This document shows positions 50,782 through 58,650 of a DNA stretch of 64,000 nucleotides, one piece after another; the first letter of the stretch is position 1, and each line of letters begins with the position of its first letter. The notes below the pieces were generated by a model that saw only the letters and a program-made list of their open reading frames with translations, made no database searches and was not told the origin of the DNA. The position numbers and the translations under genes were made by a program. Location: the NCBI RefSeq assembly GCF_045055655.1, contig NZ_JBANFI010000007.1:1-64000 (forward strand). Direction: 5' to 3'. The DNA is from Marinospirillum alkalitolerans. Its GTDB lineage: Bacteria > Pseudomonadota > Gammaproteobacteria > Pseudomonadales > Halomonadaceae.

Positions 50782-52008
50782 ATGAGCGAATATTCCATTT
50801 TTACTTCTGAGTCTGTCTCTGAGGGCCATCCTGATAAACTGGCTGATCAAATCTCCGATGCCGTCCTCGATGCATTGCTGGCGCGTGATAAGCAGGCGCG
50901 TGTGGCTTGTGAAACCATGGTCAAAACGGGCGTGGCGATTGTTGGCGGCGAGATTTCAACCAATGCTTGGGTGGATCTAGAAGATCTGGTGCGCAATGTG
51001 ATCAAGGACATCGGCTACACCTCCTCTGAGGTGGGTTATGATGCCGATACCTGTGGTGTGATCAATATTATTGGCAAGCAATCTGTTGATATTGCTCAGG
51101 GTGTGGATCGTCAAAAGCCAGAAGATCAAGGCGCAGGCGATCAGGGCTTGATGTTTGGCTATGCCTCGAATGAAACCGATGTGTTGATGCCCGCCCCGAT
51201 TACCTGGGCGCATCGCTTGGTAGAGCGCCAAGCCGAAGTGCGCAAAACCGGCCTGTTGAACTGGCTGCGCCCAGATGCCAAGAGCCAAGTCACCTGCCGC
51301 TATGACCAGGGCAAGGTGGTGGGTATTGATGCGGTGGTGTTATCGACTCAGCATCATCCCGACGTATCACAAAAAGATCTGCAAGAAGCCGTGATGGAGC
51401 TGATCATCAAGCAAGTGCTGCCAGCTGAGCTGCTGCATGCAGGAACCCAGTTTCATATCAACCCCACGGGTAAGTTTGTTATCGGCGGCCCCGTTGGTGA
51501 CTGTGGTTTGACGGGCCGCAAAATCATTGTCGATACCTATGGTGGGATGGCGCGCCATGGCGGTGGTGCCTTCTCAGGCAAAGATCCTTCTAAAGTCGAT
51601 CGCTCTGCGGCCTATGCTGGGCGCTATGTGGCGAAGAATCTGGTCGCTGCTGGCTTGGCCGAGCGTTGTGAGATACAGGTCTCCTACGCAATTGGTGTGG
51701 CTGAACCCACCTCGGTTTCGATCAACACCTTTGGTACTGGCAAGATCAGTGATGCCCGTTTGATTGAGCTGGTGCGCGCGCATTTTGATCTGCGTCCTTA
51801 TGCGATTACCAAGATGCTGGATCTGCTGCATCCGATGTATCGCCTGACTGCCGCCTATGGTCACTTTGGTCGTCACCCATTTGAAACCAGCTATCAGTGG
51901 AAGAATGATGCGGGCGTGGTGCAGGAAGAGTCCTTCCTCGCCTTCCCGTGGGAGAAGACAGATAAAGCCGAAGCGCTGCGTGCAGCGGCTGGCCTGAGCG
52001 CCGAGTAA
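50782..52008 (+). CDS. metK: S-adenosylmethionine synthetase
   Basis: It makes SAM from methionine and ATP. The 408-residue protein has the N-terminal ESVSEGHPDKLADQISDAVL, the ATP motif GAGDQGLMFGYA and the phosphate loop GGGAFSGKDPSKVDRSAAY. It is slightly longer than E. coli MetK (384), as in pseudomonads. AGGAG lies 12 nt before the ATG. A terminator follows. Confidence 0.98.
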   Translation: MSEYSIFTSESVSEGHPDKLADQISDAVLDALLARDKQARVACETMVKTGVAIVGGEISTNAWVDLEDLVRNVIKDIGYTSSEVGYDADTCGVINIIGKQSVDIAQGVDRQKPEDQGAGDQGLMFGYASNETDVLMPAPITWAHRLVERQAEVRKTGLLNWLRPDAKSQVTCRYDQGKVVGIDAVVLSTQHHPDVSQKDLQEAVMELIIKQVLPAELLHAGTQFHINPTGKFVIGGPVGDCGLTGRKIIVDTYGGMARHGGGAFSGKDPSKVDRSAAYAGRYVAKNLVAAGLAERCEIQVSYAIGVAEPTSVSINTFGTGKISDARLIELVRAHFDLRPYAITKMLDLLHPMYRLTAAYGHFGRHPFETSYQWKNDAGVVQEESFLAFPWEKTDKAEALRAAAGLSAE

Positions 52009-52025
52009 GACCGAGGTTGGTCATC

Positions 52026-52056
52026 AAACCCTAAAGCTTGCTTTGGGGTTTTTTTA
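52026..52056 (+). terminator. Intrinsic terminator after metK
   Basis: AACCCTAAAGC pairs with GCTTTGGGGTT (about 11 bp, loop closes near TT), followed by seven Ts. It isolates metK from the next gene. Confidence 0.9.
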
Positions 52057-52110
52057 TATCTCGATCAGTCGTCTGAGCTGGCTGATCCGTCTGTTCAAGG
52101 AGATATCCCT

Positions 52111-54240
52111 ATGCCACAAGTGGATCTATCCGCTGCGCCGCAGCTCGATCCTGTCCTGAGTGTTGTGGTGGCTGGACACCGTCAGGTCCGGTTGGAAGCC
52201 GGGGCGCGTGATGCAGAGCAGCATCAGCAACGAGAAGTCGCCTTGCGTGAGGCCATGCGTCAGGTCTTCATCCGTTTGCGTGAACAGGCCAGCCAAGCCT
52301 TTGCCAGTGTCGATCAGGTGTATAGCGCGCGCGCGCCCTTGTTTCGTTTGATTACTGGCTCTGCCACAGGTGCGGATGCGCTGGCCGCCAGTTTGGCGGC
52401 AGAAACAGGCTATCAGCTGGATTATCTCCTTCCCCGGGCCAGCCAGCAGGATATCGAAGGCGCACCAGGGGTGGCGATGCAAATGCGCCCCCCAGAAGGT
52501 GGTGTGGATTTAACCGAAGAGCAGTATCGGTTGCGCGATCATCTGGCGCTGAGTTTTGCTGATCTGCTGGTCGCAGTCTGGGATGGAGAAGAGTCGCATC
52601 TCAGCAGTGGTACAGCCTTGATGATTAAAGAGGCGCTATTGCGTCGTGCGCCGGTCTGCATTCTTTATTTGCCTGCGCAGGCCAGTGAGGTGCAGCTTTT
52701 ATGGCTGGATTTGCAGGCCCTGACAGACACTTGGATGACTGAGGCAAAGGTGCTGGGGTGTCGTGCGCCCTTGCTGCTGCATGCTTTTGATCCGCTTGCT
52801 TTGGACAGTCCAGCACTGGCGCAGCGCTTACATCAGTGGATGGAGATCCTGCTGACGCCCTTTCGTCCTGCGTTAGAAGAAAACAATAGCGAAACCCAGC
52901 TGGTGAAGCGGATTGAACAACAACATGCGGTGACACGCTATGCTTGGCAATGGCTGGCTTGGTGGTTGGCGCAACGGGGCTGGCGTCAGCGTGCCAGTCC
53001 GCGTCCCTTGCCTTTTTGGGAGTGGGCTCAGGGCAGTTGGCTGTGGCTGAATATCATGCTCAATCCACCGCAAAAAAGTCAGCCACTGCGGGTGATCGAG
53101 ATCCTCCACACCCAGGCTCGCGGCTATACGCGTGAAGAAAGATTCGTCAATCGCGCTCACGGGTTCTTCTCGAATCTGGCCAAGTTAGATCTGGGTTCCG
53201 CCATTCGGGCCTTGATCCACCCCCCCTATACCCAAGGCTATGCCAGCCTGAATGCGGATGCGATGGATGATGTGCCCAATCCGATTCGCGAACCTCGCCT
53301 TGAGCCATTTTTTAACTGGTCTGATGCGCAGGCGCGTGTCTTCTCAACCCGTTATCGTGATGACACTTGGCTGATCTACTATGCCGCTGCCTTTGCGGTG
53401 TTTTGTGCTGTGGCGGGTGCGATTCACCTCTGGCCTGCACCCGCGCATGGCGTGCCATTTATCTGGGTGTTGCTTGAATTTATCCTGCTGCATTTTATTG
53501 TGCGGCGGGTTTTACAATCGCGCTTTCGTAACTATCACGGCCACTGGTTGAGCTTTCGTTTTATTGCCGAACAGCTGCGCTATCTGCGCCTTGGCTATCC
53601 CTTGTTGGTCTTACCGCAAAGCTTTTCGACCCCAGTCTGGGAGCCTTATACCGAGCGTGGCCGCCGCGGAATCCGGCTGAAATCCGCTGAAGCCTGGATC
53701 TTGCAGCGGATACTGATCGCCGAAGGCTTGCCACGCAGTGCAGCGGCCCAAACGCCGATTTATAAAATGAGTGAGCACAACAGCGAGATGCTCCAGTATG
53801 TGCGCGCGGTGTTGGAAGAACATCGTCACTACTATCGCCAGAGCTATCAGCGCTTGCATAAGGACCACACTTATTTGCACCGCTTAGCTTTTGCCTTGTT
53901 TACGCTGACCTTTGTGGCGGTGACCGTGCATTTCTTTTTAACCCTGCCCGCGATTTTGATTTTTACGGCCTTCTTTCCTGCTTGGGGTGCGGCCATTCAT
54001 GGTATTTTGAGCCAGAACGAGGTGGTGCGTGTCTCCTCGATGGCAGCTCAGGTGTGGCGCGATTTAACGATCCTAAAAGAAGCCTTTGAGTTGCATGAGC
54101 AGCTGGCCGGGCCAGAAAGCGACTGGCATAAAACGGCTCAGTTACGTGAGCTGGTGGGCGCGGCCACGGATATTCTTTCTAACCAGAACTACTACTGGCG
54201 TTCACTCTTTCAGCACAATCATCCAGACCTACCGGCATGA
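52111..54240 (+). CDS. SLOG-like sensor fused to SLATT-like membrane effector (candidate)
   Basis: A 709-residue protein whose family I infer. The N-terminal domain (about 15-190) is a SLOG/LOG-like Rossmann fold: VVVAGHRQ (18-25), ITGSATGADALA (81-92), DLLVAVWDG (151-159) and SSGTALMIKEAL (165-176). Such folds bind nucleotides or their derivatives. A helical linker follows (200-415). Two hydrophobic helix pairs (about 419-468 and 590-632) flank a long helical stretch with HWLSFRFIAEQLRYLRL (478-494). Together these resemble the SLATT membrane effector module that accompanies SMODS or SLOG proteins in predicted anti-phage systems. No CD-NTase gene is nearby. ATG 52111 follows AAGGAGAT. Base composition fits the host, so recent transfer is not evident. 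Confidence 0.6.
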   Translation: MPQVDLSAAPQLDPVLSVVVAGHRQVRLEAGARDAEQHQQREVALREAMRQVFIRLREQASQAFASVDQVYSARAPLFRLITGSATGADALAASLAAETGYQLDYLLPRASQQDIEGAPGVAMQMRPPEGGVDLTEEQYRLRDHLALSFADLLVAVWDGEESHLSSGTALMIKEALLRRAPVCILYLPAQASEVQLLWLDLQALTDTWMTEAKVLGCRAPLLLHAFDPLALDSPALAQRLHQWMEILLTPFRPALEENNSETQLVKRIEQQHAVTRYAWQWLAWWLAQRGWRQRASPRPLPFWEWAQGSWLWLNIMLNPPQKSQPLRVIEILHTQARGYTREERFVNRAHGFFSNLAKLDLGSAIRALIHPPYTQGYASLNADAMDDVPNPIREPRLEPFFNWSDAQARVFSTRYRDDTWLIYYAAAFAVFCAVAGAIHLWPAPAHGVPFIWVLLEFILLHFIVRRVLQSRFRNYHGHWLSFRFIAEQLRYLRLGYPLLVLPQSFSTPVWEPYTERGRRGIRLKSAEAWILQRILIAEGLPRSAAAQTPIYKMSEHNSEMLQYVRAVLEEHRHYYRQSYQRLHKDHTYLHRLAFALFTLTFVAVTVHFFLTLPAILIFTAFFPAWGAAIHGILSQNEVVRVSSMAAQVWRDLTILKEAFELHEQLAGPESDWHKTAQLRELVGAATDILSNQNYYWRSLFQHNHPDLPA

Positions 54241-54284
54241 TGGCGACTGAAGAGCGCTGAATCCCAGAGTGATAAGGAGTGAAG

Positions 54285-55232
54285 ATGCGGGGTGTTTTTC
54301 TTGATGCCGCCAGTCTTGGCGAAGATGTTGACCTGCAGCCTGTTGTGCAGCAGCTCAGTGAAGTCAGTATTTGGCCGCAGACTAAGCCAGAGCAGGTTGT
54401 TGAGCGCATTGCAGCGGCGCAGGTGGTGCTGGTGAACAAGGTGCGCCTGGGTGAGGCAGAGTTGGCTCAGGCCCGCCATTTGAAATTGATTTGTGTGCTG
54501 GCAACGGGCATGAACAACATCGATCTAGAGGCTGCCGCACGACTGGGTATCTCAGTCCACAATGTGCGTGGCTATGGAACTGAAAGCGTGGCCCAGCATA
54601 GCCTGATGCTGTTGCTGGCCTTGGCCACCCGCTTGCCGCTTTATCAAAAATCGCTGCTCGCTGGTGACTGGCAAAAGAGCGCGCAGTTTTGCCTGATGCA
54701 GCACAAGACAACCCAGTTAGCCGGTAAAACTCTGCTGCTGGTCGGGCGTGGTGAGCTGGGTCAGCGTGTGGCCGAGCTGGCCCAAGCCTTAGGGATGCAG
54801 GTGATGTTTGCGGCACGAACGGATGATCCGCATGCTGGTGATGCCTCTTTTCAGGCGCTCTTGCCTCAAGCGGATGCCGTGAGCTTTCATTGTCCGCTCA
54901 CGCCTGCCACGACCCACCTTTTGGACGCTGCCTTGTTAGCCCAAGCCAAGCCTTCGTTATTAATCGTCAACACAGCCCGTGGCGGCATAGTGGATGAGCA
55001 GGCCGCGCTGAACGCACTGCGTCGAGGACAGATTGCGGGCTTGGCGATGGATGTGCTGACAACAGAGCCGCCAGTGCAGGGACATCCGCTGTTAGAGGCG
55101 CTGGATGAAGAGCTGAACCTGATCATGACCCCACATAGTGCTTGGATTAGCCCAGAAGCGCGCCAAAACATTCTTGGTCTGACCGCCAAACAGCTTGCCG
55201 CTTGGCAGGCCCAAAACAAGGAATTTGATTGA
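54285..55232 (+). CDS. D-2-hydroxyacid dehydrogenase (NAD-dependent)
   Basis: A 315-residue oxidoreductase of the D-isomer-specific 2-hydroxyacid family. It reduces 2-keto acids such as hydroxypyruvate, glyoxylate or phenylpyruvate. The NAD motif reads VGRGELGQRVAELAQALGM, with catalytic Arg in NTARGGIVDE and His in MTPHSAW. The glutamate region is DVLTTEPP. HprA/GhrB or LdhA-like function cannot be separated. ATG 54285 lies 5 nt after AAGGAG, and GTG two codons upstream is rejected. The stop overlaps the next start (TGATG), so it is coupled with pldA. Confidence 0.88.
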   Translation: MRGVFLDAASLGEDVDLQPVVQQLSEVSIWPQTKPEQVVERIAAAQVVLVNKVRLGEAELAQARHLKLICVLATGMNNIDLEAAARLGISVHNVRGYGTESVAQHSLMLLLALATRLPLYQKSLLAGDWQKSAQFCLMQHKTTQLAGKTLLLVGRGELGQRVAELAQALGMQVMFAARTDDPHAGDASFQALLPQADAVSFHCPLTPATTHLLDAALLAQAKPSLLIVNTARGGIVDEQAALNALRRGQIAGLAMDVLTTEPPVQGHPLLEALDEELNLIMTPHSAWISPEARQNILGLTAKQLAAWQAQNKEFD

Positions 55233-56134
55233 TGAAACAGGCCCCGCCTTTTGCCTTTTTGTGGTGTGCTGCCTTTTTGCTACTGACTTTGCCCTTTGCG
55301 CTGCTGGCTGAGCCTCAGCCTGAGCCTTGGTTGTTGCCACCCGTGGAGACTACTGCTCAAGAGTCAGAAGCAGCAGTTGCGACCACGCCAGCAGCACCGA
55401 CAGCCTTGGAAGAGTATATGAACTCACCGATGGCCGCGCTGACCGTGCATGAACCCATGTACTTTGTTGCAGGCAGCGGTGAAGGTGAGGATATTAAAGC
55501 CCGCTTTCAGTTCAGCTTTAAATATCGGCTGTTTGATGAAAACACGGAGTTTGTGCAGCGCTTCCCGCTGTTAGGGCGCTTGCACCTTTCCTATACCCAA
55601 ACCAGCCTCTGGAACTGGTCTGCCCAATCTGTGCCTTTTGAGGACACCAGCTATAAACCCAGCCTGTTCTTTGAGCTGCTGGATACCCCCGTCGCGCCTG
55701 TGTTGAATGTAGGCTATTACCATGAATCGAACGGAGAAGATGGCGATGATTCACGCAGCATGGATACGCTCTTTGTGCAGCCTGTCTGGGGCACTCAGCT
55801 GTGGGGCCGCGATTTTTATTTTATCCCGCGCGCCTTGGTGTATTTGACCAAGGGCGATGAAAACCGCGATCTGACCAAGTACCGTGGCCATGTTGATTAT
55901 CTGCTGCGCTATGGCAATGAGGATGGCTTGGTGCTGAGCAGCTTGTATCGCTATGGCTATGGTGGACGCCATACCGTGCAGATGGATGCCAGCTATCCTC
56001 TACGCATGCCGATAGCCTGGCGTACGGGTGGGTTTGTCTTCGCACAGGCGTTTAGCGGTTACGGCGAAAGCATGCTCACCTATAACGAGCGAGTCGATTT
56101 TACGCTGCGTATTGGCCTTGGGATCGTGCGCTAA
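55232..56134 (+). CDS. pldA: Outer membrane phospholipase A
   Basis: PldA hydrolyses phospholipids in the outer leaflet after membrane stress, giving lysophospholipid and fatty acid. The 300-residue precursor has a signal peptide (about 1-27), an Ala/Pro/Thr-rich stretch (30-60), and the 12-stranded barrel with SYTQTSLWNWSAQS. The catalytic HESNG is at His164/Ser166, with SRSMD ending at Asp178 where E. coli has Asn156. FVFAQAFSGYGESM ends the barrel. The Asp for Asn swap is noted separately. The start at ATG 55232 overlaps the upstream stop by one base. Confidence 0.9.
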   Translation: MKQAPPFAFLWCAAFLLLTLPFALLAEPQPEPWLLPPVETTAQESEAAVATTPAAPTALEEYMNSPMAALTVHEPMYFVAGSGEGEDIKARFQFSFKYRLFDENTEFVQRFPLLGRLHLSYTQTSLWNWSAQSVPFEDTSYKPSLFFELLDTPVAPVLNVGYYHESNGEDGDDSRSMDTLFVQPVWGTQLWGRDFYFIPRALVYLTKGDENRDLTKYRGHVDYLLRYGNEDGLVLSSLYRYGYGGRHTVQMDASYPLRMPIAWRTGGFVFAQAFSGYGESMLTYNERVDFTLRIGLGIVR

Positions 56135-56177
56135 GGAACACTCTGATCAACGCAGCATGACCGCGCAGCAGTTAATC

Positions 56178-56204
56178 AGCGGCTTCCTAAGCTAGGAAGC
56201 CGCT
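56178..56204. terminator. Strong hairpin at a convergent gene end
   Basis: AGCGGCTTCCT pairs perfectly with AGGAAGCCGCT (11 bp), with loop AAGCT. It contains the last codons and the stop (loop) of the minus-strand AraC gene and lies 43 bp past the pldA stop. There is no U-tract, so it may protect 3' ends or halt converging polymerases. Confidence 0.6.
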
Positions 56205-57277
56205 GCCAATGGTGCGTGATGCGCCAGATACTGGCAGCGCCACTGGCGCGGACTCAAGGTAAACCAGCGTCGGAACGCGCGTGAAAAAGCACTGACTTCG
56301 GAATAGCCCAAAAGCAGTGCCATTTCTGAAATGCTGATCTGCTTCTGCTTTAAATAGTGCTGCGCCAAATCCTGACGGACCTGATCAACCAGCTGGCTAA
56401 AGTGGGTGCCTTCCTGCTGCAGCTGGCGTTGCACACTGTGCTGAGAGGTCTGCATCTTGGCTGCCAGCTGCTCTAAACATGGCTCACCTTGGGGCAGCTG
56501 CAGTTGGATCTCCAGCCGAATCTGCTCGGCTAGGCTCTGGCGTGGTGGCTGGATATTCAGCCGCTGAATGGCATCTTGCATCACCAGCAAAAGAGTTGGA
56601 TTGTGATCCGGCATCGAGCGTTGTAACTGGCTTTTGGGGATCACGAGAGCATTGTAGGGTTGATCAAAATACACGGGGGCATCAAAGAGCTTACAGTGTT
56701 CGTGCCAGTTCTCAGGTCGTGGATGCTCAAAATAAACTTCCTTGGGCGCCCACTGGGGTCCCAGCCCGGTGCGCAGCAGATTTAAAAACATGCCCAGTGT
56801 CAGTTCGGCATCCTGACGCCGACACAAGATCCCGCCGTGGCGCACCTGATAATCCAAACGCCAGCTGTTGCCCTGATCCACCAAGCGCGTCAGCGTATCA
56901 TGCTGATGATAAGGAAAGGCATGGACCAAGTTAATCAGAGCCTGCTCCACGGTTGCAGAACAGAGGCCTATATAGCCGAGCAGGCCGAGAGACTGAGGTT
57001 GAAACTGATAACCATAATGCAGCCCAAAGTTATCCTGACCGAGCTGCTCAGCTGCGGTTTCCATCGCTTGGCAGTAGTGAATCAGGCTGAGGCTTTGCGT
57101 TGGGCACGCCAAGCGCTCAGGATCTAGCCCGCTGTGGCCGAGAATCCGCTCAGGATCCCCGCCCTGCTGACTAATGAAATCACTAAAACCTGTTGCCGCT
57201 GCGGCCAGCACACCCTGATGACCTGCCCGCGTGGTAGAAAAAATAGCACTGACATGCTGGGGAAGAAGGTCTTGCAT
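56192..57277 (-). CDS. AraC-family transcriptional regulator (Arabinose_bd-type N terminus)
   Basis: A 361-residue regulator. Its N-terminal part (about 25-210) fits the OruR/ArgR-like 'Arabinose_bd' sensor type. The C-terminal HTH_18 (about 265-350) has ISISEMALLLGYSEVSAFSR then AFRRWFTLSPRQWR. It reads out from 147 bp downstream of the kinase gene on the same strand, with no terminator seen, so it may be cotranscribed. It is the best candidate to bind the repeats in the kinase-phospho-lyase promoter region. ATG 57277 is preceded by GGAG. Its ligand is unknown; an amino alcohol or amino acid is a reasonable guess. Confidence 0.85.
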   Translation of the reverse strand: MQDLLPQHVSAIFSTTRAGHQGVLAAAATGFSDFISQQGGDPERILGHSGLDPERLACPTQSLSLIHYCQAMETAAEQLGQDNFGLHYGYQFQPQSLGLLGYIGLCSATVEQALINLVHAFPYHQHDTLTRLVDQGNSWRLDYQVRHGGILCRRQDAELTLGMFLNLLRTGLGPQWAPKEVYFEHPRPENWHEHCKLFDAPVYFDQPYNALVIPKSQLQRSMPDHNPTLLLVMQDAIQRLNIQPPRQSLAEQIRLEIQLQLPQGEPCLEQLAAKMQTSQHSVQRQLQQEGTHFSQLVDQVRQDLAQHYLKQKQISISEMALLLGYSEVSAFSRAFRRWFTLSPRQWRCQYLAHHAPLAAAS

Positions 57278-57424
57278 GCTGAGGCTCCATCTGCAGGAAA
57301 AACGCGAACCTGCAGAGAGAGCAAAGCCTGTGCCAACCCGTAAAACCTATAAGAATCAGTTGATTGATGGCACCTGAGTCGAGAAGAATGACTTCTTATG
57401 GTGCAGCCCGTCCTTCTTGGTGCG
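57278..57424 (-). other. Gap between the kinase and the AraC gene
   Basis: A 147-bp gap. It contains the pair GCACC/GGTGC separated by about 30 bp and the small palindrome AAGAA-tgac-TTCTT. Either could be a protein site or an RNA hairpin. No terminator or promoter is clear. Confidence 0.35.
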
Positions 57425-58429
57425 TTAACAGCCTAGGGGCCAGCGCTCAGGCTGCGCCAGATATTGGCGGCAGAGTCTGAGCGTATGCTGCATCCAATCC
57501 GCATCGAGTTGGCGGACGGTTTCTGTTTCTGCATGAGAGGCAATCCAGGCTGTCATTTGCAGGCGTCTTTGCAAAAACAGGCTGGGAAGAACTGCCAAAT
57601 CAGCGGCCGACAAAGGGCAGTGAGCTTGATACCCCGCCAACCAGCGCTCGGCCCACAGAGGCGCATTGGGATGATGTTCTTCAAAGCTGAGTGCCGCTGC
57701 CAAATCATGCAGATACCAGCCTTGGCCGCAATCATCAAAATCAATCACGCGTGTTTGTTGCTGATGACGCAGCAGATTGGTCAGGCGCAGATCGGCATGA
57801 ATCAAGCCATAGCGCTCAGGGCTCTGGCCATACTCAATCAGGGCCTGCTGGATCTGGGTTAAAGCCGCCTCGACCAGCGGGTGTTCTTCAGCGGGCAAGC
57901 CACTGGCTGCACGCCAATCGCCCCAGTGCCCCTGTGGGCCGACCATGGTTTCATGATTCCAGATGATCCTTTTAAACGCTGCCGGCGCTTGCCACTGGCG
58001 GCTATGTTGATGCAGTTGCGCGGTGATTTCACCCAGCTGATAGAAGGCCTCAGGGCTGACATCAGTCGTCGGCATCTCCCCGTCCATCCAGTGAAAGATG
58101 ACCGCATAGCGGTGCTCACCATCGAGCTGCAGTTTTTGTACCCGCTCTCCTTGTCGATCATAAAGCGCTTCGGGTGCCTGAATATCGGCCGCGCGCAGTG
58201 CATCCAGCCACATCAGCTCGCTTTCTATGGCTTGTTGATCGTGATAATGGCCGCGATGTAAACGCAGGGCATAGCGTTGTGTGGGTGTTTCAATGACAAA
58301 AGTCGCGTTCTCCGAGCGACAGAGTAAACGCAGTTCGCCTTGGACTGAATCGGGATAGGCTTTTAATGCGCGTAAAGCCAGTTGCGTCAGCTGGCTGCTG
58401 GTTAGCGTTTCATATTGTAAGGCGCTCAT
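57425..58429 (-). CDS. Phosphotransferase of the APH/choline-kinase fold (hydroxy-amine kinase candidate)
   Basis: A 334-residue kinase with the aminoglycoside-phosphotransferase fold. The catalytic HXDXXXXN motif is HADLRLTN in GLIHADLRLTNLLRH, and the metal motif is IDFDDCG followed by GWYLHDLA. The N-terminal lobe has YALRLHRG in the lysine strand (here Arg, as in several family members). The DFDD plus GWYLHDLA pattern fits hydroxylysine and homoserine-type kinases. The divergent neighbour is a phospho-lyase type enzyme, so the substrate may be ethanolamine, hydroxylysine or another amino alcohol. ATG 58429 (MSALQYETLTSSQ) follows AGGAG. The longer frame is not supported. Confidence 0.7.
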   Translation of the reverse strand: MSALQYETLTSSQLTQLALRALKAYPDSVQGELRLLCRSENATFVIETPTQRYALRLHRGHYHDQQAIESELMWLDALRAADIQAPEALYDRQGERVQKLQLDGEHRYAVIFHWMDGEMPTTDVSPEAFYQLGEITAQLHQHSRQWQAPAAFKRIIWNHETMVGPQGHWGDWRAASGLPAEEHPLVEAALTQIQQALIEYGQSPERYGLIHADLRLTNLLRHQQQTRVIDFDDCGQGWYLHDLAAALSFEEHHPNAPLWAERWLAGYQAHCPLSAADLAVLPSLFLQRRLQMTAWIASHAETETVRQLDADWMQHTLRLCRQYLAQPERWPLGC

Positions 58430-58650
58430 AATGGATGCTCCTGATGGTTGGCAAGGTGGAAGCAGCATGCCGCAGGTTTCAGGCTGGCTGCTTGACCTTA
58501 AAACGCATCTTGTTGACCTCAGATGGAGCTGGCGCCTCAGATGGAGTGAAGTTGACCGAACAAGGTTTTTTCTGCTGTGTGCCGTCAAGTTTTTTATCCA
58601 AGGCCAAGGCATGATGATGCTCAGTCCATTGCATAGGCAGGAGAAAAGAG
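58430..58650. promoter_or_regulatory. Divergent promoter region with 12-bp direct repeats
   Basis: CCTCAGATGGAG occurs twice, at 58517-58528 and 58535-58546, an 18-bp period. TTGACC occurs three times (about 58493, 58513 and 58552). Direct repeats of this kind are typical half-sites of AraC regulators. No strong -10 is visible, consistent with an activator-dependent promoter for the kinase and the PLP enzyme. Confidence 0.55.
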
